From JBJSXF01 sp046086225 (lineage in GTDB: Bacteria; Actinomycetota; Acidimicrobiia; IMCC26256; PALSA-610), in NCBI GenBank assembly GCA_046086225.1, contig JBJSXF010000030.1, positions 1-41,710 on the forward strand: a DNA stretch of 41,710 nt. Direction: 5' to 3'. The position numbers and the translations under genes were made by a program. The notes beneath the pieces were generated by a model. That model was not told the DNA's origin. It searched no databases and worked only from the letters and a program-made list of their open reading frames with translations. Each line of letters starts with the position of its first letter. The first letter of the stretch is position 1. This document shows positions 7,980 to 17,069 of the stretch, one piece after another.

Positions 7980-9001
7980 AGGACCCCCCTCCGGATCGAG
8001 TCGGCGATGTTGCGTTCGTGCTCCTCCAGCGTACGGGCAAACGCATGACGACCCGAGCGATCGGTCACGACGTAGAAGAGGGCGTCGGTGTCCGCCGGAG
8101 CGAGCGCCGCCCGCAAGGAGGCTTCGCTCACGAGCGCGATCGGCGTCGGCGGGAGTCCCTCGACCCGGTAGGTGTTGTAAGGCGAGTCGATTGCCTTGTC
8201 GACGTCGGAGAGCCCCCGCCGACGCGGATCGCCCCGGGCGTAGATGAGGGTCGCGTCGATCTGGAGCGGCATCCCCCGCTCCAACCGGTTGTAGATCACC
8301 CCGGCGATGAGCGGTCGATCGGCCTCGACTCCCGCCTCCGCCTCGATGAGCGACGCTACCTTCACGACGTCGTAGGCGGATCGGCCGCGCACCGGGGCCC
8401 GACCCAATCCGAGCGCTGTCGCCCGCTCGTCGAAGAGCCGGGCCATCGAACGCAGCACGTCGACTTCGTCCTCGTCCTCACCGACCCGGTAGGTGTCGGG
8501 GGCGAGGAGTCCTTCCATCGAGCCGACCCCCGCGGGCCGGAAACGGGAGGTGACGGCACCGGACCGGACGGCGGCCCGGACGGCTTCGGGATCGAACCCG
8601 GGGGTCGCGCCGACGCGACGTGCCACCTGCGCCATCCAGAGCCCCGGGGGCACGAGGAGCTCGGAGTACGCGCGCACGGGCCCGGCATCGAGCACCCGCA
8701 CCGCCGACCGGACGCCCATGTCGCGTCGGAACCGGTAGGCCCCGGCTTCGAACCGGCCGTCGGTCGCAGTGCGGGCGTAGACCGCGAAGGCGAGGTCGGA
8801 GCCGATCACCCCCTGGCGGCGCAGCTCGGCGCCGATGTCGCGCACCCCCCAGCCCGACGCGACCCGCAGCGCGACCGGCGCCCCGGCCCGACCCGGCGGA
8901 TCGAGCTGCCATCGGTACCAGAGCCCGCCGATCCCGACGAGCACGAGCGGCACCGCCACGAGAGCGGCGAGCAGGAGCCCGGCCCGGCGGCGCCGACTCA
9001 T
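7976..9001 (-). CDS. mltG: Endolytic murein transglycosylase MltG (YceG-like)
   Basis: Membrane-anchored enzyme that cuts nascent peptidoglycan strands and sets glycan length. A basic N-terminus and one transmembrane helix (about residues 8-27) precede the extracellular YceG domain. Family landmarks are EGLLAPDTY (163-171), the catalytic glutamate E220 in ASLIEAEAG, AGVIYNRLERGMPLQID, SPYNTY and GLPPTPI. Length (341) is normal. The ATG overlaps the ruvX stop by four bases, and its own stop overlaps aroE, giving a tightly coupled ruvX-mltG-aroE unit. Confidence 0.95.
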   Translation of the reverse strand: MSRRRRAGLLLAALVAVPLVLVGIGGLWYRWQLDPPGRAGAPVALRVASGWGVRDIGAELRRQGVIGSDLAFAVYARTATDGRFEAGAYRFRRDMGVRSAVRVLDAGPVRAYSELLVPPGLWMAQVARRVGATPGFDPEAVRAAVRSGAVTSRFRPAGVGSMEGLLAPDTYRVGEDEDEVDVLRSMARLFDERATALGLGRAPVRGRSAYDVVKVASLIEAEAGVEADRPLIAGVIYNRLERGMPLQIDATLIYARGDPRRRGLSDVDKAIDSPYNTYRVEGLPPTPIALVSEASLRAALAPADTDALFYVVTDRSGRHAFARTLEEHERNIADSIRRGVL

Positions 9002-9429
9002 CCGCGCCGCCCGTCGAGCCAGGCCTGCAGCAGCACCGCCGCCGCGACCTTGTCGACGACGCCCCGCCGCCGCGACGGGCGGACCCCGGCCTCGGCCAGG
9101 CTGCGCTCCGCCGTCACGGTCGTGAGCCGCTCGTCATGCGCGACGACTTCGATGCCCGAGCCGGCCGCGACTTCGCGTAGCTGCTCGATCTCTGCGAGCG
9201 CGGCCCGGGCCGCCGGACCCCGCCGACCGGAGAGCGACAGCGGGAGTCCGACCACGATCACGTTCGCCTCGCGTTCACGGGCGAGGGCCAGGATTGCGGC
9301 GTGGTCGTCGGAGACGGCGCGTGTGCGCTGGAGCACGACGAGCGGCGACGCGACGACGCGTGACGGATCCGAGCACGCGATCCCGATCCGTCGGGACCCG
9401 AGATCGACGCCGAGCACCCGGGCCGTCAC
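8998..9429 (-). CDS. ruvX: RuvX/YqgF family Holliday junction resolvase-like nuclease
   Basis: Small RNase H-fold protein (143 residues); family members act in 16S rRNA 5'-end processing and/or as Holliday junction nucleases. Signatures are the N-terminal GVDLGSRRIGIACSDP with the first catalytic aspartate, VVGLPLSLSGRRGPAA, the second acidic site in VAHDERLTTVTAE, and the C-terminal VVDKVAAAVLLQAWLD with the third aspartate. GTG at 9429 is preceded by GGGGG and starts ten bases after the alaS stop; an in-frame GTG at 9438 is possible. The frame stays open much further upstream, but that part lies antisense-like within alaS and does not look like protein. Confidence 0.93.
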   Translation of the reverse strand: MTARVLGVDLGSRRIGIACSDPSRVVASPLVVLQRTRAVSDDHAAILALAREREANVIVVGLPLSLSGRRGPAARAALAEIEQLREVAAGSGIEVVAHDERLTTVTAERSLAEAGVRPSRRRGVVDKVAAAVLLQAWLDGRRG

Positions 9430-9439
9430 GACCCCCACA

Positions 9440-12070
9440 TCACGACTTCCAGGCCGAGACCTGCTCGGTGAGCAGTGCGAGCGCGTCGTCGACCCGGTCA
9501 ACGAACTTGCCGCCCCCGGAGACCGCCTGCGCGTTACGCGCCGTGCCGCCGCCGAGCAGCTTGGCCGCCGGCCCGGCGATCTCACCGGCGTTCGCACCCC
9601 GATCCTGCACCTCGACCCCGACGACGACCGCGATGGCCGCCGTTGCGTCGGCCACGCCCACGAGCGCCACGACTCCGGAACCCAGCGACTGGAGCACGCT
9701 CTTCGCGAGCTGCGACAGTTCCCGGGGCCCCGAGCCGTCGACCCGGGCGACGAGTACCCCACCGACCGCCTCGGACGCGAGCCGGGCCGCCACCCCCGCG
9801 GTCTCCCGGGACCGCAGCCGTTCGAGCTCCTCGGTGAGGGAGCGCACCTGCTCGTTCAGACGCTCGATGCGGTCGGGAACCTCCTTGGGAGCCGCCCGCA
9901 GGAGTTCGCCGGCCCGGCGGAGCAGCGACTCCTCGTAGGCGACGTGCTCGAACGCGCCGTCGCCGGTCATCGCCTCGATCCGGCGCAGGTTCGAGCCCAC
10001 CGAGCCCTCGCTCACCACCTTCACCGAGCCGATGAACCCGAGGGCATCGACGTGGGTTCCGCCGCAAAGCTCGACCGAGGGTCCGGCTTCGAGCACGCGC
10101 ACGATCTCGCCGTACTTCTCACCGAAGAACGCGATGGCGCCGAGCGCCTCGGCTTCCGCCTTGGTGGTCTCGTAATGCCGCACCGGCGTGTCGGCGATCA
10201 CCGCCGAGTTCGCCAGACGCTCGATCTCCAGGATCTGCTCGGCCGTCACCGGCTCGTGATGCGAGAAGTCGAAGCGCAGACGGTCGGGCGCGACGAGCGA
10301 GCCGGCCTGTTGCACGTGCGATCCGAGCACCTGGCGCAGCGCCCAGTGGAGCAGGTGCGTCGCCGTGTGGTTCCGGCGGATTCGGTCGCGCCGCACGACA
10401 TCGATGCCCGCCTCGACCTCGTCGCCCTCGACCACGCTCCCGATCCGGACCCGGGCCTCGTGCACGACGAGCTGGCCCGGCAGCCCCGACCGGGTGTCGG
10501 TGACGTCGAGGATCGCGCCCGCCGCCGTGGTGAGCGTGCCGGTGTCACCCACCTGCCCACCGCTCTCGGCGTAGAACGGGGTGCGGTCGAGCACCACGTC
10601 GACGACCGCCCCCTCGGCGGCTGCGCCCGTGCGCTCGCCGTCGGCGAGCAGAGCCACGATCCGGGCGCTCGCCGTCACCTCGCGCCGCCCCGTGAACTCG
10701 GTCGGGCCGCCTTCGTCGACGATCTCCCGCAGCACCTCGAGTGGCGTGCCCCGAGCCGCCCCGGCCTCCTCGGCCGCCGCCCGGGCCCGGGCTCGCTGCT
10801 CGGCCATGCGCACCGCGAACGCGTCGAGGTCGACGGCCCGGCCCTGCTCCTCGGCCACCTCACGAGTGAGGTCGATCGGGAACCCGAGGGTGTCGTGCAG
10901 GAAGAACGCGTCGTCGCCCGAGATGTCGCCCCGGGTCACGATGCCGTCGAGCATCTCGACGCCCCGGGCGAGCGTGGCCCGGAACGCGGCCTCCTCGCGC
11001 TCGATCACCCGCCGCACGACACCGTGGGCGGCCGCGAGCTCGGGATAGGCCTCGCCCATCGAGGCGACGACAGCGTCGACCATCGCCGGCATGACGACAT
11101 CGCGGGCGCCGAGCGTGTAGGCGTGCCGCACCGCCCGGCGGATGATGCGCCGCAGCACGTAGCCGCGTTCCTGGTTGGACGGCCGAACGCCGTCGGCGAC
11201 CATCACGGTCATCGTGCGGGCGTGCTCGGCGATGATCCGGAGCGACACGTCGGACTCGCCGCCCGGGAATCCGCCGTAGGTCGCGCCGGTCGCCCGCTCC
11301 GCCGCGGCGATGAGCGGCCGAAAGACGTCGATGTCCCAGATCGACGCCGCGTCCTGCAGCAGGGCCAGACAGCGCTCGAGCCCCGCACCGGTGTCGACGC
11401 TCGGGTTCGGGAGCCGCACCATCGTGCCGTCGGCCTGCTGGTCGAACTCCATGAAGACGAGGTTCCAGAACTCGACGTAGCGATCCTCGTCGGCTTCGGG
11501 GCCGCCACCGGGCCCGAGCTCGGGCGTGAGGTCGTAGAAGAGCTCGGAGTTGTAGCCGCAGGGCCCGGTATCGGCCATGCGCCACATGTTGGTGTCGTCC
11601 CCGAGACGCTGGATCCGCTCGGCGGGGACGCCGACGGCCTCCTGCCAGATCCGGGCCGCGTCGTCGTCGGTGTGGTGCACCGTGACCCAGATGCGGTCGG
11701 GATCGAACCCCAGGTCGCCAGTGACGAACTCCCAGGCCCAGGTGATGGCCTCGTGCTTGAAGTAGTCGCCGAAGCTGAAGTTGCCGAGCATCTCGAAGAA
11801 CGAGAAGTGGCGGTTGGTGCGACCGATGTCGTCGAGATCGTTGTGCTTGCCGCCCGCCCGGATGCACTTCTGCACCGAGACCGCCCGCCGGTAGGGCGCG
11901 GGCTCCTCGCCCGTGAAGTACGGCTTGAAGGGCACCATGCCCGCCACCGTGAAGAGCAACGTGCGGTCGACGGGGATCACGCTCGCCGACGGCACCGACG
12001 CGTGCCGGCGATCGGTGAAGAAGCCGACGAATGCCCGCCGGAGCTCATCGGCAGTGGTGGGCCGCGACAC
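9440..12070 (-). CDS. alaS: Alanyl-tRNA synthetase
   Basis: Charges tRNA-Ala and edits misacylated Ser/Gly-tRNA-Ala. The 876-residue protein has the usual order: class II aminoacylation core (FTVAGMVPFKPYF, KHNDLDDIGRTNRHFSFFEM), tRNA-binding region, editing domain with zinc motifs HTATHLLHWAL (HxxxH) and CGGTHVDAL (CxxxH), and a C-terminal DHHA1 domain ending in a Gly-rich segment (LLGGGTARNAQAVSGGG). GTG at 12070 is the start and MSRPTTADELRRAFVGFF matches the family N-terminus. Gaps are nine bases to the small gene upstream and ten to ruvX downstream. Confidence 0.98.
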   Translation of the reverse strand: MSRPTTADELRRAFVGFFTDRRHASVPSASVIPVDRTLLFTVAGMVPFKPYFTGEEPAPYRRAVSVQKCIRAGGKHNDLDDIGRTNRHFSFFEMLGNFSFGDYFKHEAITWAWEFVTGDLGFDPDRIWVTVHHTDDDAARIWQEAVGVPAERIQRLGDDTNMWRMADTGPCGYNSELFYDLTPELGPGGGPEADEDRYVEFWNLVFMEFDQQADGTMVRLPNPSVDTGAGLERCLALLQDAASIWDIDVFRPLIAAAERATGATYGGFPGGESDVSLRIIAEHARTMTVMVADGVRPSNQERGYVLRRIIRRAVRHAYTLGARDVVMPAMVDAVVASMGEAYPELAAAHGVVRRVIEREEAAFRATLARGVEMLDGIVTRGDISGDDAFFLHDTLGFPIDLTREVAEEQGRAVDLDAFAVRMAEQRARARAAAEEAGAARGTPLEVLREIVDEGGPTEFTGRREVTASARIVALLADGERTGAAAEGAVVDVVLDRTPFYAESGGQVGDTGTLTTAAGAILDVTDTRSGLPGQLVVHEARVRIGSVVEGDEVEAGIDVVRRDRIRRNHTATHLLHWALRQVLGSHVQQAGSLVAPDRLRFDFSHHEPVTAEQILEIERLANSAVIADTPVRHYETTKAEAEALGAIAFFGEKYGEIVRVLEAGPSVELCGGTHVDALGFIGSVKVVSEGSVGSNLRRIEAMTGDGAFEHVAYEESLLRRAGELLRAAPKEVPDRIERLNEQVRSLTEELERLRSRETAGVAARLASEAVGGVLVARVDGSGPRELSQLAKSVLQSLGSGVVALVGVADATAAIAVVVGVEVQDRGANAGEIAGPAAKLLGGGTARNAQAVSGGGKFVDRVDDALALLTEQVSAWKS

Positions 12071-12079
12071 GCCCGCAGG

Positions 12080-12316
12080 CTACTTCCCCGGTGGCGGTCC
12101 GCCCCGCAGCTCGGCTTCCCGCTCGCGCATCGCGTCCCGCCCCTCGCGGAGCGCGTCCCGGACGTCTCGCCGCATCCGGTCGCCCGTCGGACCGGGTCCG
12201 AGGCGACGAGTGAACCGGCGCAGCCGACGGGTCATCGCGAGTGACGAGACCCAACCGAGGACGACCCCGGCGACGAGCCAGAACGACCGGCGGAAGATGC
12301 CGAAGAGAAAGCGCAC
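12080..12316 (-). CDS. Small membrane protein of unknown function
   Basis: A 78-residue protein with one hydrophobic segment (about residues 11-28, SFWLVAGVVLGWVSSLAM) followed by a basic, then mixed-charge tail rich in Arg and Glu (residues 29-72). I do not recognise a named family. Its place directly before alaS, eight bases after another small membrane protein and nine before alaS, and a coding pattern like its neighbours support a real gene. GTG at 12316 is the start, with a weak GAGG close by. Similar small proteins are often seen before alaS in actinobacteria, but I cannot say what they do. Confidence 0.7.
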   Translation of the reverse strand: MRFLFGIFRRSFWLVAGVVLGWVSSLAMTRRLRRFTRRLGPGPTGDRMRRDVRDALREGRDAMREREAELRGGPPPGK

Positions 12317-12324
12317 GCCTCGAC

Positions 12325-12690
12325 CTACGACGCCCGTCGCCGCCGTCGGGTGCGGCGCGGCTCACCCTCGACCAGGCGCTGCGCGGCCCGGGAGACGCCG
12401 GTGCCGAATGCCATGGCCTTCACGACCGGCGTGGCGATCGCCCGCTTGGCCTCGTCGAGCCGTTCGGCCGAGGACACCAGCGCGTCGACCCGGGCGACGT
12501 CGTCGGCCGCCTCGCGCACGGTCGCGCTCGCCGCCTCGAGGAGCGCGAGCGTCTCCTGCCGGAGCTCCTCGACGGTGGCCCGCAGCGCCGCCAGCCACCG
12601 GGCGAAGAGCACGAGGAGCGTCGCCAGCGCCGCGACGAGCATGGCGAGCACGGTTGCGCCCACGATCGCCACGACGTCGCCGGCTGCCAT
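12325..12690 (-). CDS. Small membrane protein with coiled-coil tail, DUF948-like
   Basis: A 121-residue protein with an N-terminal transmembrane segment (about residues 5-33, VVAIVGATVLAMLVAALATL) and an alpha-helical cytoplasmic part rich in Ala, Glu and Arg (AALRATVEELRQETLALLEA). It ends in a strongly basic tail (RRTRRRRRAS). The organisation resembles DUF948 proteins, of unknown function. ATG at 12690 shares a base with the rarA stop (TGATG) and has GGGAG upstream, so translation is likely coupled to rarA. Confidence 0.75.
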   Translation of the reverse strand: MAAGDVVAIVGATVLAMLVAALATLLVLFARWLAALRATVEELRQETLALLEAASATVREAADDVARVDALVSSAERLDEAKRAIATPVVKAMAFGTGVSRAAQRLVEGEPRRTRRRRRAS

Positions 12691-14042
12691 CACCGCTCCC
12701 TCTCGTCGTCGCCGTCGGACGCGTCCGTTCCACCGCGCCGGAGTCGCAGCATCTCGGCGAGTGCCGGCTCGGCCCCGGTCGTCCGAGGTCGATAGAACGG
12801 CAGTCCGGCCACCTCGGCGGGCAGGTACGCCTGCTCGACCCAGCCCCCCGGCGCGTCGTGAGGATAGGCGTAGCCCGCACCGTGCCCCAAGGCCGCCGCA
12901 CCCGGGTAATGGGCATCGCGCAGATGGCCGGGGACGGCCCCGGTCGGCTGCTCCCGCACGGCCCGCCGAGCCCGATCGAGCGCGGCCACCACGCTGTTGC
13001 TCTTGGGCGCGAGGGCCAGGTGGATCACGGCATGGGCGAGGTTGATGGCCGCCTCGGGCAGCCCGACCCGCTCCACCGCCCGGGCCGCGGCATCGGCGAC
13101 GAGGATCGCCTGCGGGTCGGCGAGACCGACGTCCTCGCTCGCCAGGATCACGAGCCGCCGGGCCACGAAGCGCGCGTCCTCACCGGCCTCCAGCATGCGG
13201 GCCAGCCAGTAGAGACCGGCGTCGGGGTCGGAGCCCCGAATCGCCTTGATGAACGCCGACGCGATGTCGTAGTGCTCGTCGTCGCCGTAGCGGAGGCTGC
13301 GCAGCGCCGAAGCCGCCTCGGCGTCGGCGAGAGTCAACCGGTCGCGACCGGCTTCCACCGTGAGCGCATGGGCCACCTCGAGCACCGTGAGCAGATGCCG
13401 CGCGTCCCCCTCGCTCGCCCGCACGAGGTGAACGCGTGCGTCGTCGTCGAGCCCCACGGACTCGCGGCCCAGTCCGCGGTCGGGATCATCGAGGGCCCGA
13501 TCGAGGAGCCGGACGAGGTCCTCGGGCCCGATCGGCTCGAGCCGGAAGAGCGTGCTGCGCGACAGCAGCGGACCCGTGAGCGAGAAGAACGGGTTCTCCG
13601 TGGTCGCGCCGACCAGGACGAGCAAGCCGTCCTCGACGAAGGGCAGCAGCACGTCCTGCTGAGCCCGACTGAACCGGTGGATCTCGTCGAGGAAGCAGAT
13701 CGTGCCCCGACCCTGCTCACCGAGCCGGGCCCGGGCCCGCTCGGCGACCGCCCGCACGTCCTTCACCCCGGCGCTCACCGCCGAGAGGGTCTCGAAGGCT
13801 CGGGCCGTCGTGCCCGCCACCAGCCGGGCGATCGTCGTCTTGCCGGTGCCCGCCGGACCCCACAGCACCACGGAGGTGCAGCGATCGGCTTCGACCAGGA
13901 CCCGGAGCGGCCGGCCCGGTCCGAGCAGATGGGTCTGGCCGACGACCTCGTCGAGTGACTGCGGTCGCAGCCGCGCCGCGAGCGGCGCCGATCGCTGCAG
14001 CCGCGCCTCGACCGCCGCCGAGAAGAGATCGGGGCCGGTCAT
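12690..14042 (-). CDS. rarA: Replication-associated recombination ATPase RarA (MgsA)
   Basis: AAA+ ATPase related to clamp loaders and RuvB that acts at stalled replication forks. The N-terminus PLAARLRPQSLDEVVGQTHL is the family start. Walker A is GPAGTGKTTIA and Walker B CFLDEIHRFSRAQQD. Sensor 1 is in GATTENPFFSLTGPLLSR, and the C-terminal MgsA region includes HYDIASAFIKAIRGSDPDAG and YPHDAPGGWVEQAYLP. ATG at 14042 with GGGAGCG upstream starts 16 bases after the aspS stop and gives 450 residues, normal for the family. The frame continues upstream into aspS, but that part is antisense-like noise. Confidence 0.97.
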   Translation of the reverse strand: MTGPDLFSAAVEARLQRSAPLAARLRPQSLDEVVGQTHLLGPGRPLRVLVEADRCTSVVLWGPAGTGKTTIARLVAGTTARAFETLSAVSAGVKDVRAVAERARARLGEQGRGTICFLDEIHRFSRAQQDVLLPFVEDGLLVLVGATTENPFFSLTGPLLSRSTLFRLEPIGPEDLVRLLDRALDDPDRGLGRESVGLDDDARVHLVRASEGDARHLLTVLEVAHALTVEAGRDRLTLADAEAASALRSLRYGDDEHYDIASAFIKAIRGSDPDAGLYWLARMLEAGEDARFVARRLVILASEDVGLADPQAILVADAAARAVERVGLPEAAINLAHAVIHLALAPKSNSVVAALDRARRAVREQPTGAVPGHLRDAHYPGAAALGHGAGYAYPHDAPGGWVEQAYLPAEVAGLPFYRPRTTGAEPALAEMLRLRRGGTDASDGDDERER

Positions 14043-14058
14043 CGCTCCCGATTCCGCC

Positions 14059-15792
14059 TCAGGTGAGCCGCAGACCGAGGTCGCGCAGATGCTTCGGGTC
14101 GAGCGGGGCCGGCGCGTCGGTGAGCGGGTCGGCGCCCGACTGGGTCTTCGGGAAGGCGATGACCTCGCGGATGTTCTCCTCCCCCGCGAGGATCGCGACG
14201 AGCCGGTCGATCCCGACCGCGAAGCCGGCGTGAGGCGGCGCCCCGAACCGGAAGGCGTCGAGCAGGAACCCGAAGCGGTCCTGGGCGGTCTCCGGGTCGA
14301 TCCCGAGCAGCGAGAAGATGCGCTGCTGGACGTCGGGGCGGTGGATCCGCACGGAGCCCGAGCCGAGCTCCCAGCCGTTGCAGACCAGGTCGTAGGCCTG
14401 GGAGCGGACCGCCAGCGGGTCGGTCTCCATGAGCGCCAGATCCTCGGGGTGGGGCATCGTGAAGGGATGGTGCGCGGGCACCGGGCGGCCGCTGCCGCCG
14501 TCGACCGCCTCGAAGAGCGGGAAGTCGACGACCCAGACGAAGCGCAGCCCCTCCCCGACCGGTGGGCGACCGAGATCGAGCCGGAGCTGTCCGAGCACCG
14601 AGCAGGTCGTCGCCCGCGGTCCGGCCACGAGCAGGAGCAGATCGCCCGGACCGGCGCCGAGCGCATCGACCACCCCGACCTGCTCGGCGTCACCGAGGAA
14701 CTTGGCGACCGGCGATTCGAGCGCGCCGCCGTCGCGCACCCGCATCCAGACGAGCCCCGCGGCGCCGAGGGCGACGGCTCGTTCGGTGAGCGCGTCGAGC
14801 CGGGAGCGGGTCATGTCGGCCTCGCCGGGCACTCTGATCCCCTTCACCGCGTCAGCCGAGGCGAACACCTTGAACGAGGTGGCCGCGAACACCGGGCCGA
14901 GATCGACGAGCTCCATCCCGAAGCGCACGTCGGGCTTGTCGGAGCCGTACCGCTCCATGGCCTCGTACCAGGTCATGCGGGGGATGTCGGCCGGCACCTC
15001 GTCGGGCCGGACCGCCGCGGCCGCGGCGAGCACAGCCCGCGAGACGGCTTCCATCACGTCGTCCTGGTCGGCGAAGCTCAGCTCGAGGTCGAGCTGCATG
15101 AACTCGAACTGCCGGTCGGCCCGGAGGTCCTCGTCGCGCAGGCACCGGGCGACCTGGAAGTAGCGGTCGGTGCCGCCGACCATGAGGAGCTGCTTGAACA
15201 GCTGCGGGCTCTGGGGCAGCGCATAGAACGAGCCCGGCCGCAACCGTGAGGGCACGACGAAATCGCGTGCGCCTTCGGGCGTCGACGCGATGAGCATCGG
15301 CGTCTCGACCTCCACGAAGCCGAGTGCGGCGAGCGCGTTGCGCATCGCCCCGTTCACTGCGGCCCGCGTGCGCAGGTTGCGCTGCATCGGCGCCCGCCGC
15401 AGGTCGAGGTATCGGTGGCGGAGCCGCAGCACCTCGTCAACGTCGACCCGATCGTCGAGCGGGAAGGGCGGGGGCTCGGCCTCGCTCAGCACCTCGACCG
15501 AACGGGCCCCGATCTCGACCTCGCCGGTGGGGAGGCCGTCGTTGACCGTGCCCTCGGGTCGGGGCCGGACCTCGCCGTGCACCCGCACGACCCACTCGGC
15601 CCGGAGCTGGTGGGCGACCGCACAGCCGGGATCGGCCGGATCGAGCACCACCTGGAGCAGCCCGGCGACGTCGCGGACGTCGATGAAGACCTTGCCGCCG
15701 TGGTCGCGTCGGTGCGCGACCCAGCCGCACACGACGACCGACTCCCCGATGTCGCCGGCCCGTAGGTCCCCGGCTCGGTGGGTCCGCATCAT
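14059..15792 (-). CDS. aspS: Aspartyl-tRNA synthetase
   Basis: Class IIb synthetase that charges tRNA-Asp. The N-terminal OB-fold anticodon domain shows VCGWVAHRRDHGGKVFIDVRD. The catalytic core has motif 2 in ARCLRDEDLRADRQFEFMQL, then a bacterial-type GAD insertion, and motif 3 in FAVGIDRLVAILAGEENIR followed by AFPKTQSGADPLTDAP. The 577-residue length fits the bacterial type. ATG at 15792 overlaps the hisS stop by four bases; the next codon, 15789, is also ATG. Whether it also charges tRNA-Asn cannot be told from this window. Confidence 0.97.
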   Translation of the reverse strand: MMRTHRAGDLRAGDIGESVVVCGWVAHRRDHGGKVFIDVRDVAGLLQVVLDPADPGCAVAHQLRAEWVVRVHGEVRPRPEGTVNDGLPTGEVEIGARSVEVLSEAEPPPFPLDDRVDVDEVLRLRHRYLDLRRAPMQRNLRTRAAVNGAMRNALAALGFVEVETPMLIASTPEGARDFVVPSRLRPGSFYALPQSPQLFKQLLMVGGTDRYFQVARCLRDEDLRADRQFEFMQLDLELSFADQDDVMEAVSRAVLAAAAAVRPDEVPADIPRMTWYEAMERYGSDKPDVRFGMELVDLGPVFAATSFKVFASADAVKGIRVPGEADMTRSRLDALTERAVALGAAGLVWMRVRDGGALESPVAKFLGDAEQVGVVDALGAGPGDLLLLVAGPRATTCSVLGQLRLDLGRPPVGEGLRFVWVVDFPLFEAVDGGSGRPVPAHHPFTMPHPEDLALMETDPLAVRSQAYDLVCNGWELGSGSVRIHRPDVQQRIFSLLGIDPETAQDRFGFLLDAFRFGAPPHAGFAVGIDRLVAILAGEENIREVIAFPKTQSGADPLTDAPAPLDPKHLRDLGLRLT

Positions 15793-17063
15793 CGGGTCGT
15801 GCCCTCCTGTCGGCTGCGCACCCATGCGGCGAGCACCTCGCGCCGCACCTCGTGCTGCTCGCCGGTCCGCATGTCCTTCACTGCCACCATCCCTCGTTCG
15901 GCCTCGGCCGCGCCGAGGATGACCGCCAGGTCCGCTCCGGACCGGTCGGCCGCGCCCAGCTGCTTCTTCGGCGACCGCGAGCCGTAGGCCCGATCGGCGG
16001 CCAACCCCTGCTCGCGGAGCTCGGCGAGTACGAGGCCCACCTCGCCGGGCGCCCCGACGAGATCGACCACGAAGACGTCGGGCCCCTGCGGAGCGACCGG
16101 GTAGACCCCTTCGGCGTCGCACGCGAGCAGGAGGCGCTCGATCCCGATGCCGAAGCCGATCGCCGGTGTCGGCGGCCCACCCATGTCCTCCACCAGACGG
16201 TCGAGGCGACCACCACCACCGATCGCGTTCTGGGCCGCATCAAGCGCATCACTCTGGAACTCGAAGACGGTGTCGGTGTAGTAGTCGAAGCCCCGGACGA
16301 GGCGGTCGGAGATCTCGAAGTCGATGCCGAGGGCGCCGAGGCCGTCCTGCACCGCCGCGAAGTGCGCCGCCGACTCCTCGCCGAGGTACTCGCCGAGGCG
16401 CGGCGCGGCGTCGAGCATGGCCTGCCAGTCGGGCCGCTTGGAATCGAGGATGCGCAGCGGGTTCGCCTCGGCCCGTTCCCGGTCGGCGCCGAGGAGGTCG
16501 GCGTGGGCCCGGAGGTGCTCGAGGAGCACTTCGCGGTAGCGCGCCCGGCTCGGGGCATCGCCCATCGAGTGCACGAGGAGCCGCACCCCGGTGAGGCCCA
16601 ACTCGCGGTAGAAGCCCGCAGCCAGGGCGATGACCTCCACGTCGAGCTCGGGCTCGGCCACCCCGAGGGCCTCGACCCCGAGCTGCCAGTGCTGGCGGTA
16701 GCGCCCGGCCTGGGGCTGCTCGGCCCGAAAGTTGGGCGCCACGTACCAGGCCTTCCAGGGCAGGGCGGGCCGGTGCTGGACGAACGCCCGCACCACGGGC
16801 GCCGTGCCCTCGGGCCGCAGGGCCAGCCGACGGCCGCCCCGGTCCGCGAAGTCGTACATCTCCTTGCGGACGACGTCGGTGTGCTCCCCCACCCGCTGGA
16901 ACACCTCGTAGTGCTCGACCATGGGGGTCAGCACGAGACCGAAGCCGAAGCGCCGGGCCCGCTCGGCGAACCGCCCCACGAGGTCGATCCACCGGTCGGA
17001 TTCGGGCGCCAGCACATCGAGCATCCCCTTCGGGGCGCGGAGCATCTCCCGGGCGGCGGCCAT
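15789..17063 (-). CDS. hisS: Histidyl-tRNA synthetase
   Basis: Class II synthetase charging tRNA-His. Landmarks are the N-terminal RAPKGMLDVLAPES, the LRPEGTAPVVRAFVQH segment (motif 2 region), the NFRAEQPQAGRYRQHWQLGVE segment, the histidine-binding region RLVRGFDYYTDTVFEF and motif 3 AIGFGIGIERLLLA, with an anticodon-binding C-terminus. Length (424) is typical. ATG at 17063 has no Shine-Dalgarno, but TAGCAT lies six bases upstream, as in leaderless actinobacterial transcripts. It heads a 12-gene minus-strand chain reaching pilC, and is divergent from the minor pilin operon. Confidence 0.97.
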   Translation of the reverse strand: MAAAREMLRAPKGMLDVLAPESDRWIDLVGRFAERARRFGFGLVLTPMVEHYEVFQRVGEHTDVVRKEMYDFADRGGRRLALRPEGTAPVVRAFVQHRPALPWKAWYVAPNFRAEQPQAGRYRQHWQLGVEALGVAEPELDVEVIALAAGFYRELGLTGVRLLVHSMGDAPSRARYREVLLEHLRAHADLLGADRERAEANPLRILDSKRPDWQAMLDAAPRLGEYLGEESAAHFAAVQDGLGALGIDFEISDRLVRGFDYYTDTVFEFQSDALDAAQNAIGGGGRLDRLVEDMGGPPTPAIGFGIGIERLLLACDAEGVYPVAPQGPDVFVVDLVGAPGEVGLVLAELREQGLAADRAYGSRSPKKQLGAADRSGADLAVILGAAEAERGMVAVKDMRTGEQHEVRREVLAAWVRSRQEGTTR

Positions 17064-17069
17064 CGGTGG

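Noticed and set aside
9430..9762. N-terminal extension of the ruvX frame into alaS
   Set aside because: The extension is Ser/Arg-rich noise out of frame with alaS; the family N-terminus begins at the GTG near 9429 with a ribosome site.
8018..12244. A 1,408-codon open frame on the plus strand, antisense to mltG, ruvX and alaS
   Set aside because: It is rich in Arg, Gly, His, Asp and Pro with no fold or motif, and lies exactly opposite well-supported genes. High GC with biased third positions leaves antisense frames free of stops.
14043..14693. N-terminal extension of the rarA frame into aspS
   Set aside because: The extra residues are Ser/Arg-rich and opposite to nothing conserved; the RarA family start coincides with ATG 14042 and a good Shine-Dalgarno.
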